A DNA stretch of 56,140 nucleotides from Pseudomonadota bacterium (lineage in GTDB: Bacteria > Pseudomonadota > Alphaproteobacteria > Rhizobiales > Xanthobacteraceae): NCBI GenBank assembly GCA_023423415.1, contig JAFAFP010000009.1, forward strand, positions 1 through 56,140, read 5' to 3'. The notes under the pieces are model-generated. The model had not been told where the DNA came from and made no database searches. It was given only the letters and a program-made list of their open reading frames with translations. The first letter of the stretch is position 1; the number at the start of each line of letters is the position of its first letter. The translations under genes were made by a program, and so were the position numbers. This document shows, in pieces, positions 9,529-17,617 of this stretch.

Positions 9529-10269
9529 CTATTTCCGGGTCAGTGTTTTTGGTCGTTTCCGCCGGTTGCGAAGTGCGAGCACGTTAAACACCTCGACCGC
9601 GCCCGCAAAGGCCATGGCAAAGTAAATGTAGCCGCGCGGGATATGAAAGCCGAGACCGTCGGCGACCAGAGCGACGCCGATCAGCAACAGAAACGATAGC
9701 GCCAGCATCTTGGTGGTCGGGTATTTCTGGATGAAAGCCGAGACCGGTACGGCGGCGAAATACATCACCAGCATCGCGATCACGACCGCGGCGATCATGA
9801 TCTCGATATCCTGCGCGAGGCCGATCGCGGTGATGATGGAATCGAGTGAAAAGACAAGATCGATCGCAACGAGTTGCGCAATCACCCAGGCAAAGGCGCT
9901 GCCGCCGCCGGCCGGCGCGGCTTCGTCGAATTCAGCCTCGACCTCGGAATGGATTTCGTGCGTGCCCTTGGCAATCAGGAACAGGCCGCCGCCGAGCAGG
10001 ATCAGATCGCGCCAGGAGAACTCGTTGCCCATTAGCGTAAAGACAGGCGCCGTCAGCCGCATGATCCAGGTCAACGTCAGCAGCAATATGACGCGGAAGA
10101 CGAAGGCAAGGCCAAGCCCGATCTGGCGCGCGAGCTTGGATTGCCGTTTCGGCAAACGCGAAATCAGGACCGAGATGAAAACGATATTATCGATGCCGAG
10201 AACAATCTCGAGGACCGAGAGCGTCACCAGCGCGAGCCAGGCATTCGGATCGGTCAGAATCTGCAGCAT
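9529..10269 (-). CDS. TerC family integral membrane protein
   Basis: 246 residues with about seven hydrophobic segments. The diagnostic TerC pattern is present: ALVTLSVLEIVLGIDNIVFIS near the N-terminus and VIAQLVAIDLVFSLDSIITAIG mid-protein, each with paired acidic residues in membrane helices. Members are linked to tellurite resistance and Mn2+ export or metal loading of exported proteins. It is 18 bp downstream of the phosphatidylcholine synthase gene and directly upstream of the SDR gene. Confidence 0.9.
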   Translation of the reverse strand: MLQILTDPNAWLALVTLSVLEIVLGIDNIVFISVLISRLPKRQSKLARQIGLGLAFVFRVILLLTLTWIMRLTAPVFTLMGNEFSWRDLILLGGGLFLIAKGTHEIHSEVEAEFDEAAPAGGGSAFAWVIAQLVAIDLVFSLDSIITAIGLAQDIEIMIAAVVIAMLVMYFAAVPVSAFIQKYPTTKMLALSFLLLIGVALVADGLGFHIPRGYIYFAMAFAGAVEVFNVLALRNRRKRPKTLTRK

Positions 10270-10287
10270 GATCGATCGTTATTCCGT

Positions 10288-11007
10288 TCAGTCATGGGCT
10301 GTCGCCAGGCCGATTGTCAGAAAATACAATCCCAGGAGCGCAAACAACCACGCGACAATCGCACCGGGATTGAGCCCCGTGATCAAAGCATAAGCACCGA
10401 GCACGCACCACGCCGTCAGTACGATCAGATTGACAACACGAAACTGCGTCACGCGAAAGGGATGCAGGACCCGCAGCGGCATAAAGGTCAAGATGATCAG
10501 CACCGTCACAACAATCGCTGCCGCCCAGGGCGGCAGCTTCAGCACGAACAAATGAAACGCGGCCGCGTTCCACAAGGCGGGAAAGCCGCGAAAATAGTTG
10601 TCCGTCGTTTTCATCTGTTCGTCGGCGAAATAGAGCGCACTCGTCACGACAATGGCGATGCTCAGTGGAATGGCCACCGGCGATGGCAACAATCCGCTGG
10701 TCGCCAACGCAAAGGCGGGCACAAAAACATACGTCGTGAAATCAACGACCAGATCGAGCGCATTGCCGGACCAGCGCGGCAGGATTTCCGCGACCCGAAA
10801 GCGCCGCGCCAGGGTGCCGTCCACGCCATCGATGAACAACGCGATCGCCAGCCAGACGAACATCGTCACCCAGTCGCCGCGCGCTGCTGCGGCCATCGCC
10901 ATCAAGGCGCAGCCGGCTCCGCAAGCCGTGAAAATATGGATGAGAAACGAGCGCATCCGCGCCATCTGATCGATTGGCCGTTTCGCGCTATCGCCAGTCT
11001 TGAGCAT
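10288..11007 (-). CDS. pcs: Phosphatidylcholine synthase
   Basis: 239 residues from the ATG at 11007; ATGs at 11031 or 10965 are alternatives. It condenses choline with CDP-diacylglycerol to make phosphatidylcholine in the inner membrane. The CDP-alcohol phosphotransferase signature is the variant known for Pcs, DG(x2)AR(x12)G(x3)D(x3)D: D63, G64, A67, R68, G81, D85 and D89. About eight hydrophobic helices follow. The length matches rhizobial Pcs (around 240). It is first in a run with TerC and SDR genes and divergent from the UbiH-type gene. Confidence 0.9.
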   Translation of the reverse strand: MLKTGDSAKRPIDQMARMRSFLIHIFTACGAGCALMAMAAAARGDWVTMFVWLAIALFIDGVDGTLARRFRVAEILPRWSGNALDLVVDFTTYVFVPAFALATSGLLPSPVAIPLSIAIVVTSALYFADEQMKTTDNYFRGFPALWNAAAFHLFVLKLPPWAAAIVVTVLIILTFMPLRVLHPFRVTQFRVVNLIVLTAWCVLGAYALITGLNPGAIVAWLFALLGLYFLTIGLATAHD

Positions 11008-11114
11008 GGATTGGCCCCTTCGGCGCAGCATAGACCAGCCCGACAGCCGGTAAAAATCCACCCCTCGCCAGAAGCACATCGCGGCGCTATGGAGGCATCC
11101 GAAAGGTATAGGGA

Positions 11115-12329
11115 ATGAATGCAGGATTGTTATCGTCAGAGGTTATCGTGGTTGGCGCAGGGCCATCGGGCCTCACCGCGGCGCTGGCTCTGGCATCGGC
11201 GGGGTTCGACACCGTGCTGGTTGCACCGCGCTCACCTTCGGATAACCGTACCACTGCCCTTCTCGCCAGTTCCATCGCGGCGCTGGAAACGCTTGGCGTC
11301 TGGGACGCCTGCCGCGACCAGGCGGCGCCGCTTCGCACCCTTCGGATCGTGGATGACACCGGACGGCTCTGGCGTGCACCGGAAGCGCGGTTCGAGGCGG
11401 ACGAGATCGGCCTTGAGGCCTTCGCCTACAACATTCCGAACCGGCATCTGCTCGTTGCGCTGGAAAAAGCCGCAGCCCACGCGACACATCTGCGCATCAT
11501 CGAGGACGACGCCGCATCGGTGACGGTCGATGACGCCCGTGCCGTTGTGCGCACTCTGGGCGGTATCGAAATCGAAGCAAAGCTGATCGTCGGCGCCGAT
11601 GGCCGCAACTCGATCTGCCGGGCCGCCGCCGGAATAGAAATGCGGCAACAGCGTTATCCGCAGATCGCGCTGACCTTCAACGTCGCGCACAGCCGACCGC
11701 ATCACGACATCTCGACCGAATTCCATACCGAGGCCGGACCGTTCACGACCGTTCCCTTGCCGGGCAATCGCTCCAGCATTGTTTGCGTCGTCAACGAATA
11801 CGATGCACAGCAGCTCCACGCCATGTCGGGCGAGACGCTCGATCTCGAACTCGAGCGCCGCTGCCATTCGATCCTCGGCAAGATCAAGGCCGAGCCTGAA
11901 CATGGACGGTTTCCGCTCGCGCTCGAAACGGCCGACCGCGCAGCAGCCAACCGCATCGCGCTGGTCGGCGAGGCCGCGCACCGCATTCCACCCATCGGCG
12001 CGCAAGGGCTTAATCTCGGGCTGCGCGATGCAGCCGCGATAGCTGAAGCAGCAACCGATCACAGCACCGATCCCGGCGCGCCGGACGCACTGGAGGGTTA
12101 CGAAAACATGCGGCGGGCCGACGTGCTGAGCCGGACCCTAGCGGTCGACCTCCTCAACCGCTCGCTGCTCTCGGGCTTCCTGCCGATCCAGGGCCTGCGC
12201 GGGATCGGGATGCATGTGCTGAACACCATCGGTCCCCTGCGCCGCGCTGTGATGCGCGAGGGCGTGATGCCGCATAGTTCGCAGCCGCGGCTGATGCGCG
12301 GAGAAACACTGATATCGCTACGAAACTAA
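11115..12329 (+). CDS. UbiH/UbiF-type FAD-dependent hydroxylase
   Basis: 404 residues. FAD-binding Rossmann motif VVGAGPSGLTAALAL (residues 11-25), the second family motif GADGRNSICR, and the FAD-ribityl motif LVGEAAHRIPPIGAQGLNLGL, where Glu replaces the usual Asp of GDAAH. These define the aromatic-ring hydroxylases of ubiquinone biosynthesis; alphaproteobacteria often use one or two broad-range members (UbiH, UbiL, UbiM). Which ring position it hydroxylates cannot be read here. It stands alone, divergent from pcs. Confidence 0.85.
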   Translation: MNAGLLSSEVIVVGAGPSGLTAALALASAGFDTVLVAPRSPSDNRTTALLASSIAALETLGVWDACRDQAAPLRTLRIVDDTGRLWRAPEARFEADEIGLEAFAYNIPNRHLLVALEKAAAHATHLRIIEDDAASVTVDDARAVVRTLGGIEIEAKLIVGADGRNSICRAAAGIEMRQQRYPQIALTFNVAHSRPHHDISTEFHTEAGPFTTVPLPGNRSSIVCVVNEYDAQQLHAMSGETLDLELERRCHSILGKIKAEPEHGRFPLALETADRAAANRIALVGEAAHRIPPIGAQGLNLGLRDAAAIAEAATDHSTDPGAPDALEGYENMRRADVLSRTLAVDLLNRSLLSGFLPIQGLRGIGMHVLNTIGPLRRAVMREGVMPHSSQPRLMRGETLISLRN

Positions 12330-12393
12330 AACATGAGCGACTTAAAGTAACACTCAAGGTTGACAACGTTCGCGAGCGCTGCAGAGAAGAGCT

Positions 12394-13347
12394 TTAAAAG
12401 TTTGTCGGTATCACCCCGGCCTTGATCATCCACATCACGCCGGTCAGCGTGAACACCGATACCAGCGTACCGATCAGCACCGAACCGGAGGCCTCCTCGA
12501 CCCAGACGTCATACTGGCGCGCCAGGATGAACACGTTGAGCGCCGGCGGCAGCGCCGCCATCAGCACCGCCGCATAGGTCCAGGACGGGCTGAATGGCCC
12601 GAGCCAGGCGAGCACGAAAAATACGATCAGCGGGTGCAGCACCAGCTTCACCGGGACAATGGCCGGAACATCCCAGTGAAGCTTCGGGAATGGCCGCAGG
12701 CCAACCGTGACCCCGAGCACGAACAGGGCGCAGGGCGCGGCCGCGTTCTGCAGGAATTGCATCAACCGGTCGAGTGCAACCGGCGGCTGGAAATGAACAG
12801 CCGCGGACAAGACGCCAAGCACGGTTGCGACGATAAAGGGATGCAGCACGATGTTGCGGGCAACGTGCAAGGCCGACGGCCAGAACCCGCGTCGATCGCT
12901 GCCACCGATCGCCATCAACAACGGCACGAGCGAGAATAAGAGAATGCTGTCGAAACAGAAGATCAGCGCCACGGGCGCTGCGGATTCAGCGCCAAGCGTC
13001 GATAGCGCCAGTCCCGGTCCCATGTATCCGATATTGCCGTAGCCGCCAGCGAGGCCTGCGATCGTCGCCTGCGGCATCGTCCGTCGGCCGAAGACGGCGA
13101 TCGCAAAGGCCAATGTGAAGGCAATCGCCGTGGACAGCATCGTGCCGAACACGAAGGAGACGTTGGCCAGTTCCTCCAGCGGGGTCTGCGCGACGATGCG
13201 GTAAAACAGGCACGGGAGCGCGACATAGACGATGAAAAAGTTCATCCACGCCAGCCCGGTATCCGGGAGTTGCTTCACCCGGCCACAGGCATAGCCAAGG
13301 AAGATCAATCCGAAATACGGCAGGGCCAGATTGAGGACTTCGATCAT
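12394..13347 (-). CDS. AEC family transporter (auxin efflux carrier type)
   Basis: 317 residues with about ten hydrophobic segments in two halves of five. Family features: an N-terminal LPYFGLIFLGYACGR, a GYGNIGYMGPGLAL segment in the first half, and a C-terminal ending TGVMWMIK. The length is typical. Members export or import organic anions such as malate, malonate or auxin-like acids. It is convergent with the UbiH-type gene and divergent from the malyl-CoA lyase-like gene, whose product is a C2-C4 acid enzyme, so a dicarboxylate substrate is plausible but inferred. Confidence 0.88.
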   Translation of the reverse strand: MIEVLNLALPYFGLIFLGYACGRVKQLPDTGLAWMNFFIVYVALPCLFYRIVAQTPLEELANVSFVFGTMLSTAIAFTLAFAIAVFGRRTMPQATIAGLAGGYGNIGYMGPGLALSTLGAESAAPVALIFCFDSILLFSLVPLLMAIGGSDRRGFWPSALHVARNIVLHPFIVATVLGVLSAAVHFQPPVALDRLMQFLQNAAAPCALFVLGVTVGLRPFPKLHWDVPAIVPVKLVLHPLIVFFVLAWLGPFSPSWTYAAVLMAALPPALNVFILARQYDVWVEEASGSVLIGTLVSVFTLTGVMWMIKAGVIPTNF

Positions 13348-13488
13348 CGGTCGGTTGGACTTGAGGCCGAAAACAGCGGTGCACGAAAGAGCGGCTTGGC
13401 GAGCGCGGGTGTTCTAGATCATATTCGGCCTCCTGTCCTACGGTGAACCATCGCGCAATGCGCCGGCGATGTTACGGAGTCCCTATCG

Positions 13489-14532
13489 ATGAAGCTGCCA
13501 CGCAATTTCTTCAAGCCGCTCGCCGCCGGCGCCCCTGCCCCCATGCGCGAATTGCCGGTGCGGCTCGAACGCATGATCCATTTCGTGCCACCGCATATCG
13601 AGAAGGTCACCGCGAAGGTGCCGCAGCTCGCGCGCGAGGTGGATGTCGTGCTCGGCAATCTCGAGGACGCGATTCCGGCCGATGCGAAGAAAGCGGCGCG
13701 CGACGGCTTCATCGCCATGGCCAAGGCCACCGATTTCGGCACCACCGGGTTGTGGACGCGCATCAACGCGCTGAACTCGCCCTGGGTGCTGGACGACATC
13801 ACCGAACTCGTCGCTGCCATCGGCGACAAGCTCGACGTGATCATGTTGCCCAAGGTCGATGGCGTGTGGGACATCCATTATCTCGATCAGCTTCTGGCGC
13901 AACTCGAAGCCAAGCATGCGGTGAAGAAGCCGATCCTCATTCACGCCATTCTCGAAACCGCCGAAGGCGTGATGAATGTCGAACAGATTGCAGCGTCATC
14001 GCCGCGCATGCAGGGCATCAGTCTCGGCCCGGCTGACCTCGCTGCATCGCGCGCGATGAAGACAACGCGCGTCGGCGGCGGCCATCCGGAATACAAAGTG
14101 CTGGCTGACGCGAAGGGCGACGGCTCTGCACGCGCTGTCTATCAGCAGGATCTGTGGCACTACACATTGGCGAAGATGGTCGATGCCTGCGCCGCTGCCG
14201 GTATCAAGCCCTTCTATGGACCCTTCGGCGATTTCTCCGATCCGGAAGGCTGCGAGGTGCAATTCCGCAATGCCTTCCTGATGGGCTGTGCCGGCGCATG
14301 GTCGTTGCATCCGACCCAGGTGGCCATCGCCAAGCGCGTCTACTCGCCCGATCCCGACGAGGTCGCCTTCGCCCGGAAAATACTCGAGGCGATGCCGGAC
14401 GGCACCGGCGCCGTCATGATCGACGGCAAGATGCAGGACGACGCCACCTGGAAACAGGCGAAGGTGGTGGTCGACCTTGCCCGGCTGGTCGCCAGCAAAG
14501 ACCCCGATCTCGCTGCACGTTATGGACTCTGA
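13489..14532 (+). CDS. HpcH/HpaI-citrate lyase family enzyme (malyl-CoA lyase-like)
   Basis: 347 residues of the citE-like TIM barrel. Landmarks are VVLGNLEDAIPADAK (metal-binding acidic residue), IMLPKVDG, ILIHAILETAEGVMNVEQIA (catalytic Glu and family signature) and SLGPADLAA. The C-terminal half with PFYGPFGDFSDPEGCEVQFRNAFLMGC and SLHPTQVAIA resembles L-malyl-CoA/beta-methylmalyl-CoA lyases, which cleave malyl-CoA to glyoxylate and acetyl-CoA. No serine-cycle or ethylmalonyl-CoA genes are adjacent, so the pathway is uncertain; mesaconyl- or citramalyl-CoA lyase activity is the main alternative. Confidence 0.8.
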   Translation: MKLPRNFFKPLAAGAPAPMRELPVRLERMIHFVPPHIEKVTAKVPQLAREVDVVLGNLEDAIPADAKKAARDGFIAMAKATDFGTTGLWTRINALNSPWVLDDITELVAAIGDKLDVIMLPKVDGVWDIHYLDQLLAQLEAKHAVKKPILIHAILETAEGVMNVEQIAASSPRMQGISLGPADLAASRAMKTTRVGGGHPEYKVLADAKGDGSARAVYQQDLWHYTLAKMVDACAAAGIKPFYGPFGDFSDPEGCEVQFRNAFLMGCAGAWSLHPTQVAIAKRVYSPDPDEVAFARKILEAMPDGTGAVMIDGKMQDDATWKQAKVVVDLARLVASKDPDLAARYGL

Positions 14533-14550
14533 GGCCTTGGTCTTGAAGTG

Positions 14551-14566
14551 TCAGGCGGTCGCCTGA
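14551..14566. terminator. Short hairpin after lyase gene
   Basis: TCAGGC-GGTC-GCCTGA, a perfect 6-bp stem with a 4-nt loop, 19 bp after the stop codon, followed by AAAAACAAA rather than T residues. A weak terminator candidate. Confidence 0.35.
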
Positions 14567-14695
14567 AAAACAAATCTATTCCGCTTGCCAAGCCACGGAT
14601 TGGCTGGTCAATTGACGTGTGGATTTTGTTGAACTTTCAGCCTGGGGACGGCAAAGAGCCGCCCCGATTTTGAATGCTTTTTTTCAGGTCAGACC

Positions 14696-15055
14696 ATGCG
14701 TCGATCGCTCTATGAATCTGTCGGCGGCTTCCGCGTCATTTCCAAGATCGTTTTGAGCTTCTACGGCAAAGTGCTCGAATCTGACTCCGTTGCCCCCTTC
14801 TTCTCAACGATCGACATGAAACGACTGGTTGACCACCAGACCAAGTTCATTTGCTCCTTGCTCGGCGGCCCCGCCAGTTTCTCGGACGAGCAGATCCGAA
14901 CCGCGCATGCCACGGTCACTATCAACGATGATGCGTTCGATGAGATCACAACGCTGTTTTCTGAAGCGCTCGAGGAAGCCGCTCTGCAGCCGGCTCATAT
15001 CGAAGCGATCGTAAAGGCTTTTGAATCGAAGCGCCCGCTCATTGTGTCGCGATGA
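14696..15055 (+). CDS. Group I truncated haemoglobin (trHbN-like)
   Basis: 119 residues. The fold pattern is clear: YESVGGFRVISKIVLSFYGKVLESD, SVAPFFSTID and LLGGP. The proximal haem ligand is H71 (RTAHATVTI). By alignment with Mycobacterium HbN the distal pocket keeps Tyr B10 (Y23) and Gln E11 (Q48), the pair that binds O2 tightly and supports NO dioxygenation. The stop codon overlaps the start of the next gene (ATGA), an adenylate cyclase, so the globin is co-translated with it and could serve as its gas-sensing partner. Alternatively it is a stand-alone NO-detoxifying globin. Confidence 0.9.
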   Translation: MRRSLYESVGGFRVISKIVLSFYGKVLESDSVAPFFSTIDMKRLVDHQTKFICSLLGGPASFSDEQIRTAHATVTINDDAFDEITTLFSEALEEAALQPAHIEAIVKAFESKRPLIVSR

Positions 15056-16113
15056 GCGCCGCAACGTCATCCGCGTTCGAGTGTCTGGATCAACTGGCAA
15101 TCGGCGTTGTGTTGTGCGATCCGGCGACCGCGGCTGTCGTCTATGCCAATCAGCTGGCTCGGAAGTGGTTCGGCCAGAACTCCGTCGGACACCCCTTGCC
15201 GTCGGTGATCGCGGCGGTGTCGCTCCCGGATCTAACGGCGCGTCTTGCTTCCCGCAAACGCTATTCCGTGACCGGAGAGATCGCACCGGAATCCGGACGG
15301 CGCATTGCCTATCGCATGTCGGCATCCGAGCGTCGCTTCGCCAACGGGACGTTTCTTGTCGCCGAGATCGAGAATATTTCGACGCAGAAGGAGCAGGAAT
15401 ACCTGCTGCAATCCTATTCCGGCCTGATCGAGCGCAAAAATCGTGAGATCGAGAAAGAGCAGGAGCGGACCGAGCGCCTGCTCATGAATGTCTTTCCGTT
15501 CAAGGTGCTTCAGGAATTCAAGGAGTTCGGCACCACGACGCCCTCGTTCTACGACGAAGTCTCGGTCATGTTTCTCGACTTCGTCGGATTCACGCGCATG
15601 CCGGTTTCGAAGGAGCCGAAGCGTCTCATTTCCGAGTTGAACGAAATCTTCTCGACCTTCGATCAGATCATCGAGCATCACGCCTGCGAGCGCATCAAGA
15701 CGATCGGTGACGCCTATTTGGCTGTCTCCAATATGCCAAGCTCCAATCCGGATCACGCGATCGACATCGTCACCGCCGCGATCAAGATTCTGCGCTACCT
15801 GGAGCGACGCAATGCGCAGCACGAGATCAAATGGACCTGCCGCATCGGCATCCATACCGGCAGCGTCGTGGGATCGGTCGTGGGAGTCAGGAAATACATC
15901 TACGATGTCTTCGGCGACGGTGTGAACACAGCCAGCCGGATGCAGAGCCTGTCCGAATCGATGAAGATTACAGTCTCGAAGCCGACCTACGATCTGATCC
16001 GGCCCACGATCCCCTGCACGGCGAGAGGTGAATTCGAGATCAAAGGGGCCGACAAGATGAACGTCTATTTTGTCGACACCGGCGCGGCCGTCTCGGCAAT
16101 GCCGGACTTATGA
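15052..16113 (+). CDS. PAS-like/class III adenylate cyclase
   Basis: 353 residues. Residues 10-110 look like a PAS sensor (AIGVVLCDPATAAVVYANQLA, then VAEIENIS). Residues 112-145 form a charged helical linker. Residues 165-345 are a class III nucleotide cyclase. All catalytic residues are present: metal ligands D176 (LDFVGFT) and D220, and transition-state N292 and R296 (VNTASRM). The purine-specifying pair is K216 (KTIGD) and D285 (YDVFGD), pointing to ATP and hence cAMP. No membrane segment, so probably cytosolic. It overlaps the truncated haemoglobin gene by 4 bp. Confidence 0.88.
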   Translation: MSAATSSAFECLDQLAIGVVLCDPATAAVVYANQLARKWFGQNSVGHPLPSVIAAVSLPDLTARLASRKRYSVTGEIAPESGRRIAYRMSASERRFANGTFLVAEIENISTQKEQEYLLQSYSGLIERKNREIEKEQERTERLLMNVFPFKVLQEFKEFGTTTPSFYDEVSVMFLDFVGFTRMPVSKEPKRLISELNEIFSTFDQIIEHHACERIKTIGDAYLAVSNMPSSNPDHAIDIVTAAIKILRYLERRNAQHEIKWTCRIGIHTGSVVGSVVGVRKYIYDVFGDGVNTASRMQSLSESMKITVSKPTYDLIRPTIPCTARGEFEIKGADKMNVYFVDTGAAVSAMPDL

Positions 16114-16167
16114 CGCGCCACTGCTGCCACTGGCGTAATGCCGAAAATTCACTATGTTCCGGCCATC

Positions 16168-16512
16168 ATGAGCAAAGCAGTACCCGGAGCACGCGTCGCC
16201 AAATTTGGGATCGGACAGGTGGTGAAGCACCGGATTTTTCCATTCCGCGGCGTCATCTTCGATATCGACCCGGTCTTCGACAACACCGAGGAATGGTGGC
16301 AAGCGATCCCGGCCGAAGTCCGCCCCGAGAAGGATCAACCGTTCTATCATCTGTATGCCGAGAACGCGGAGACGGAATACGTCGCCTATGTCTCCGAGCA
16401 AAATCTGCTCGCGGATACATCGGCTGAACCGGTTCGGCATCCGCAGGTGGCGCAAGCGTTTGTCAGGGACGACAAAGGTCGTTACCGGGCACGCGATCGC
16501 GTCGTCAACTAA
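16168..16512 (+). CDS. hspQ: Heat shock protein HspQ (YccV-like)
   Basis: 114 residues from the ATG at 16168, the length of the family; an upstream in-frame start at 16138 adds ten unconserved residues. Family landmarks are AKFGIGQVVKHRIFPFRGVIFDIDPVFDNTEEWW, then FYHLYAEN and YVAYVSEQNLL. HspQ-type proteins bind hemimethylated DNA in vitro and in enterics act as an adaptor for Lon protease. It lies 54 bp after the cyclase gene on the same strand and ends at a strong bidirectional terminator. Confidence 0.9.
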   Translation: MSKAVPGARVAKFGIGQVVKHRIFPFRGVIFDIDPVFDNTEEWWQAIPAEVRPEKDQPFYHLYAENAETEYVAYVSEQNLLADTSAEPVRHPQVAQAFVRDDKGRYRARDRVVN

Positions 16513-16540
16513 TCCATTCCCCTTTTGAAATGGACCAAAG

Positions 16541-16570
16541 AAAAAGGCGCGCTTCGCAGCGCGCCTTTTT
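16541..16570. terminator. Bidirectional rho-independent terminator
   Basis: 12-bp perfect stem AAAAAGGCGCGC / GCGCGCCTTTTT with a TTCGCA loop; T-run on both strands. It sits between hspQ (plus) and the IalB-family gene (minus) and serves both. Confidence 0.9.
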
Positions 16571-16595
16571 GCACATTGGTCCGATGCAGACGCCG

Positions 16596-17351
16596 TTACT
16601 GCGTCTTGTTCGGCTGCTGCTGTTCGAGCTTCTGCCGCGCTTCGAGCGCACGCTTCTGCAATTCGTCCTGCAGCTTCTTGTTCTTCTCTTCCAATTCCTT
16701 CGGATCGGTGGGCGGGCCGTCATAGGCCTTGGCGAAATCGCCGAGCGGCAGCGACAGCGTCATGACGTTCTGCGCCATGTTGTAGGCCTGCACGAACAGG
16801 TTCTGGCCCTTCTTCAGCTTGCCGATGATGTCGGCATTGGCTTCGAGCTGGGCAATGCAACCGCCGTTGGCGCAGACGAGGAACGAACCGACGATCGCCG
16901 ACGGCTCATCCTGATCGACCACGACGCGGGTACCGCGCGGCAGCAGCACGCCGGGCGGCAGGGTGACCTGAAGAACCTTCTTGGCCTCGCCTTCCATCTC
17001 GATGATGACGGCAGCGACCACCGGCTGCCCCGATTCGAGGCGTCCGTCCTTGCCGGTCTGGCAGACCTGCTTGGCGCCGGCTTCAGGGCCCTTGCCGCAG
17101 ATCTTGGTCCAGTTCGAATAAATCAGCGGCGGAATCGCCTGATCAGCGCCGGCCTGAGGCGCAGCGGGAGCGGCACCCTTCTGGGCGGGAGCCGATTTCT
17201 GGGCCGGAGCCTTCGGCGCAGCCTTGGGCGCGGGCTGCTGCTGTGCGAGTGCAGCAACGGTTCCGGCGGCGGACAGCGCGGCGATCGCGGCAAACGTTGC
17301 GAGCGTCCGGGCTACCGGCCGGGCCGGCGCAGACGCGAACCGATAAGTCAT
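16596..17351 (-). CDS. Invasion-associated locus B (IalB) family protein
   Basis: 251 residues from the ATG at 17351. It has a signal peptide (about residues 1-37, ending AALAQ), then a Pro/Ala/Lys-rich low-complexity linker (about 38-75). The IalB domain follows: YSNWTKICGK, CQTG, PPGVLLPRGTRVVVDQ, FLVCANGGCIAQLEA. The C-terminus is a charged helical tail (KELEEKNKKLQDELQKR). IalB proteins are secreted or periplasmic; in Bartonella they aid erythrocyte invasion, but most relatives are in non-pathogens and their role is unknown. The four cysteines may form disulfides. Confidence 0.9.
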   Translation of the reverse strand: MTYRFASAPARPVARTLATFAAIAALSAAGTVAALAQQQPAPKAAPKAPAQKSAPAQKGAAPAAPQAGADQAIPPLIYSNWTKICGKGPEAGAKQVCQTGKDGRLESGQPVVAAVIIEMEGEAKKVLQVTLPPGVLLPRGTRVVVDQDEPSAIVGSFLVCANGGCIAQLEANADIIGKLKKGQNLFVQAYNMAQNVMTLSLPLGDFAKAYDGPPTDPKELEEKNKKLQDELQKRALEARQKLEQQQPNKTQ

Positions 17352-17617
17352 GTTCCTACATTTCCTCGTTAGCGCCGCTGGAACGGCGGTGGGCCACTGG
17401 CCGCCAAGCCGCTGTCTCAACGCCAAAAAAGGCGACAGCGTGACGCCGGGAAGCGCCTGATACCTTAAATCGCCCGCACAATAAAGCACACCGCGGAACG
17501 AGTTGCCCAAAATTGGTGATAAGCGGCATCTAGCCTCATCGCAGCCCGGATTGAGGGCTGCTACCCGCGGGCGGACGCATGTGCGAATCTTTGTAATCTG
17601 CGAATCGGACAGCATCC

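Noticed and set aside
10141..11118. 325-residue plus-strand frame opposite terC and pcs
   Set aside because: His/Arg/Gln-rich shadow of two well-supported membrane-protein genes.
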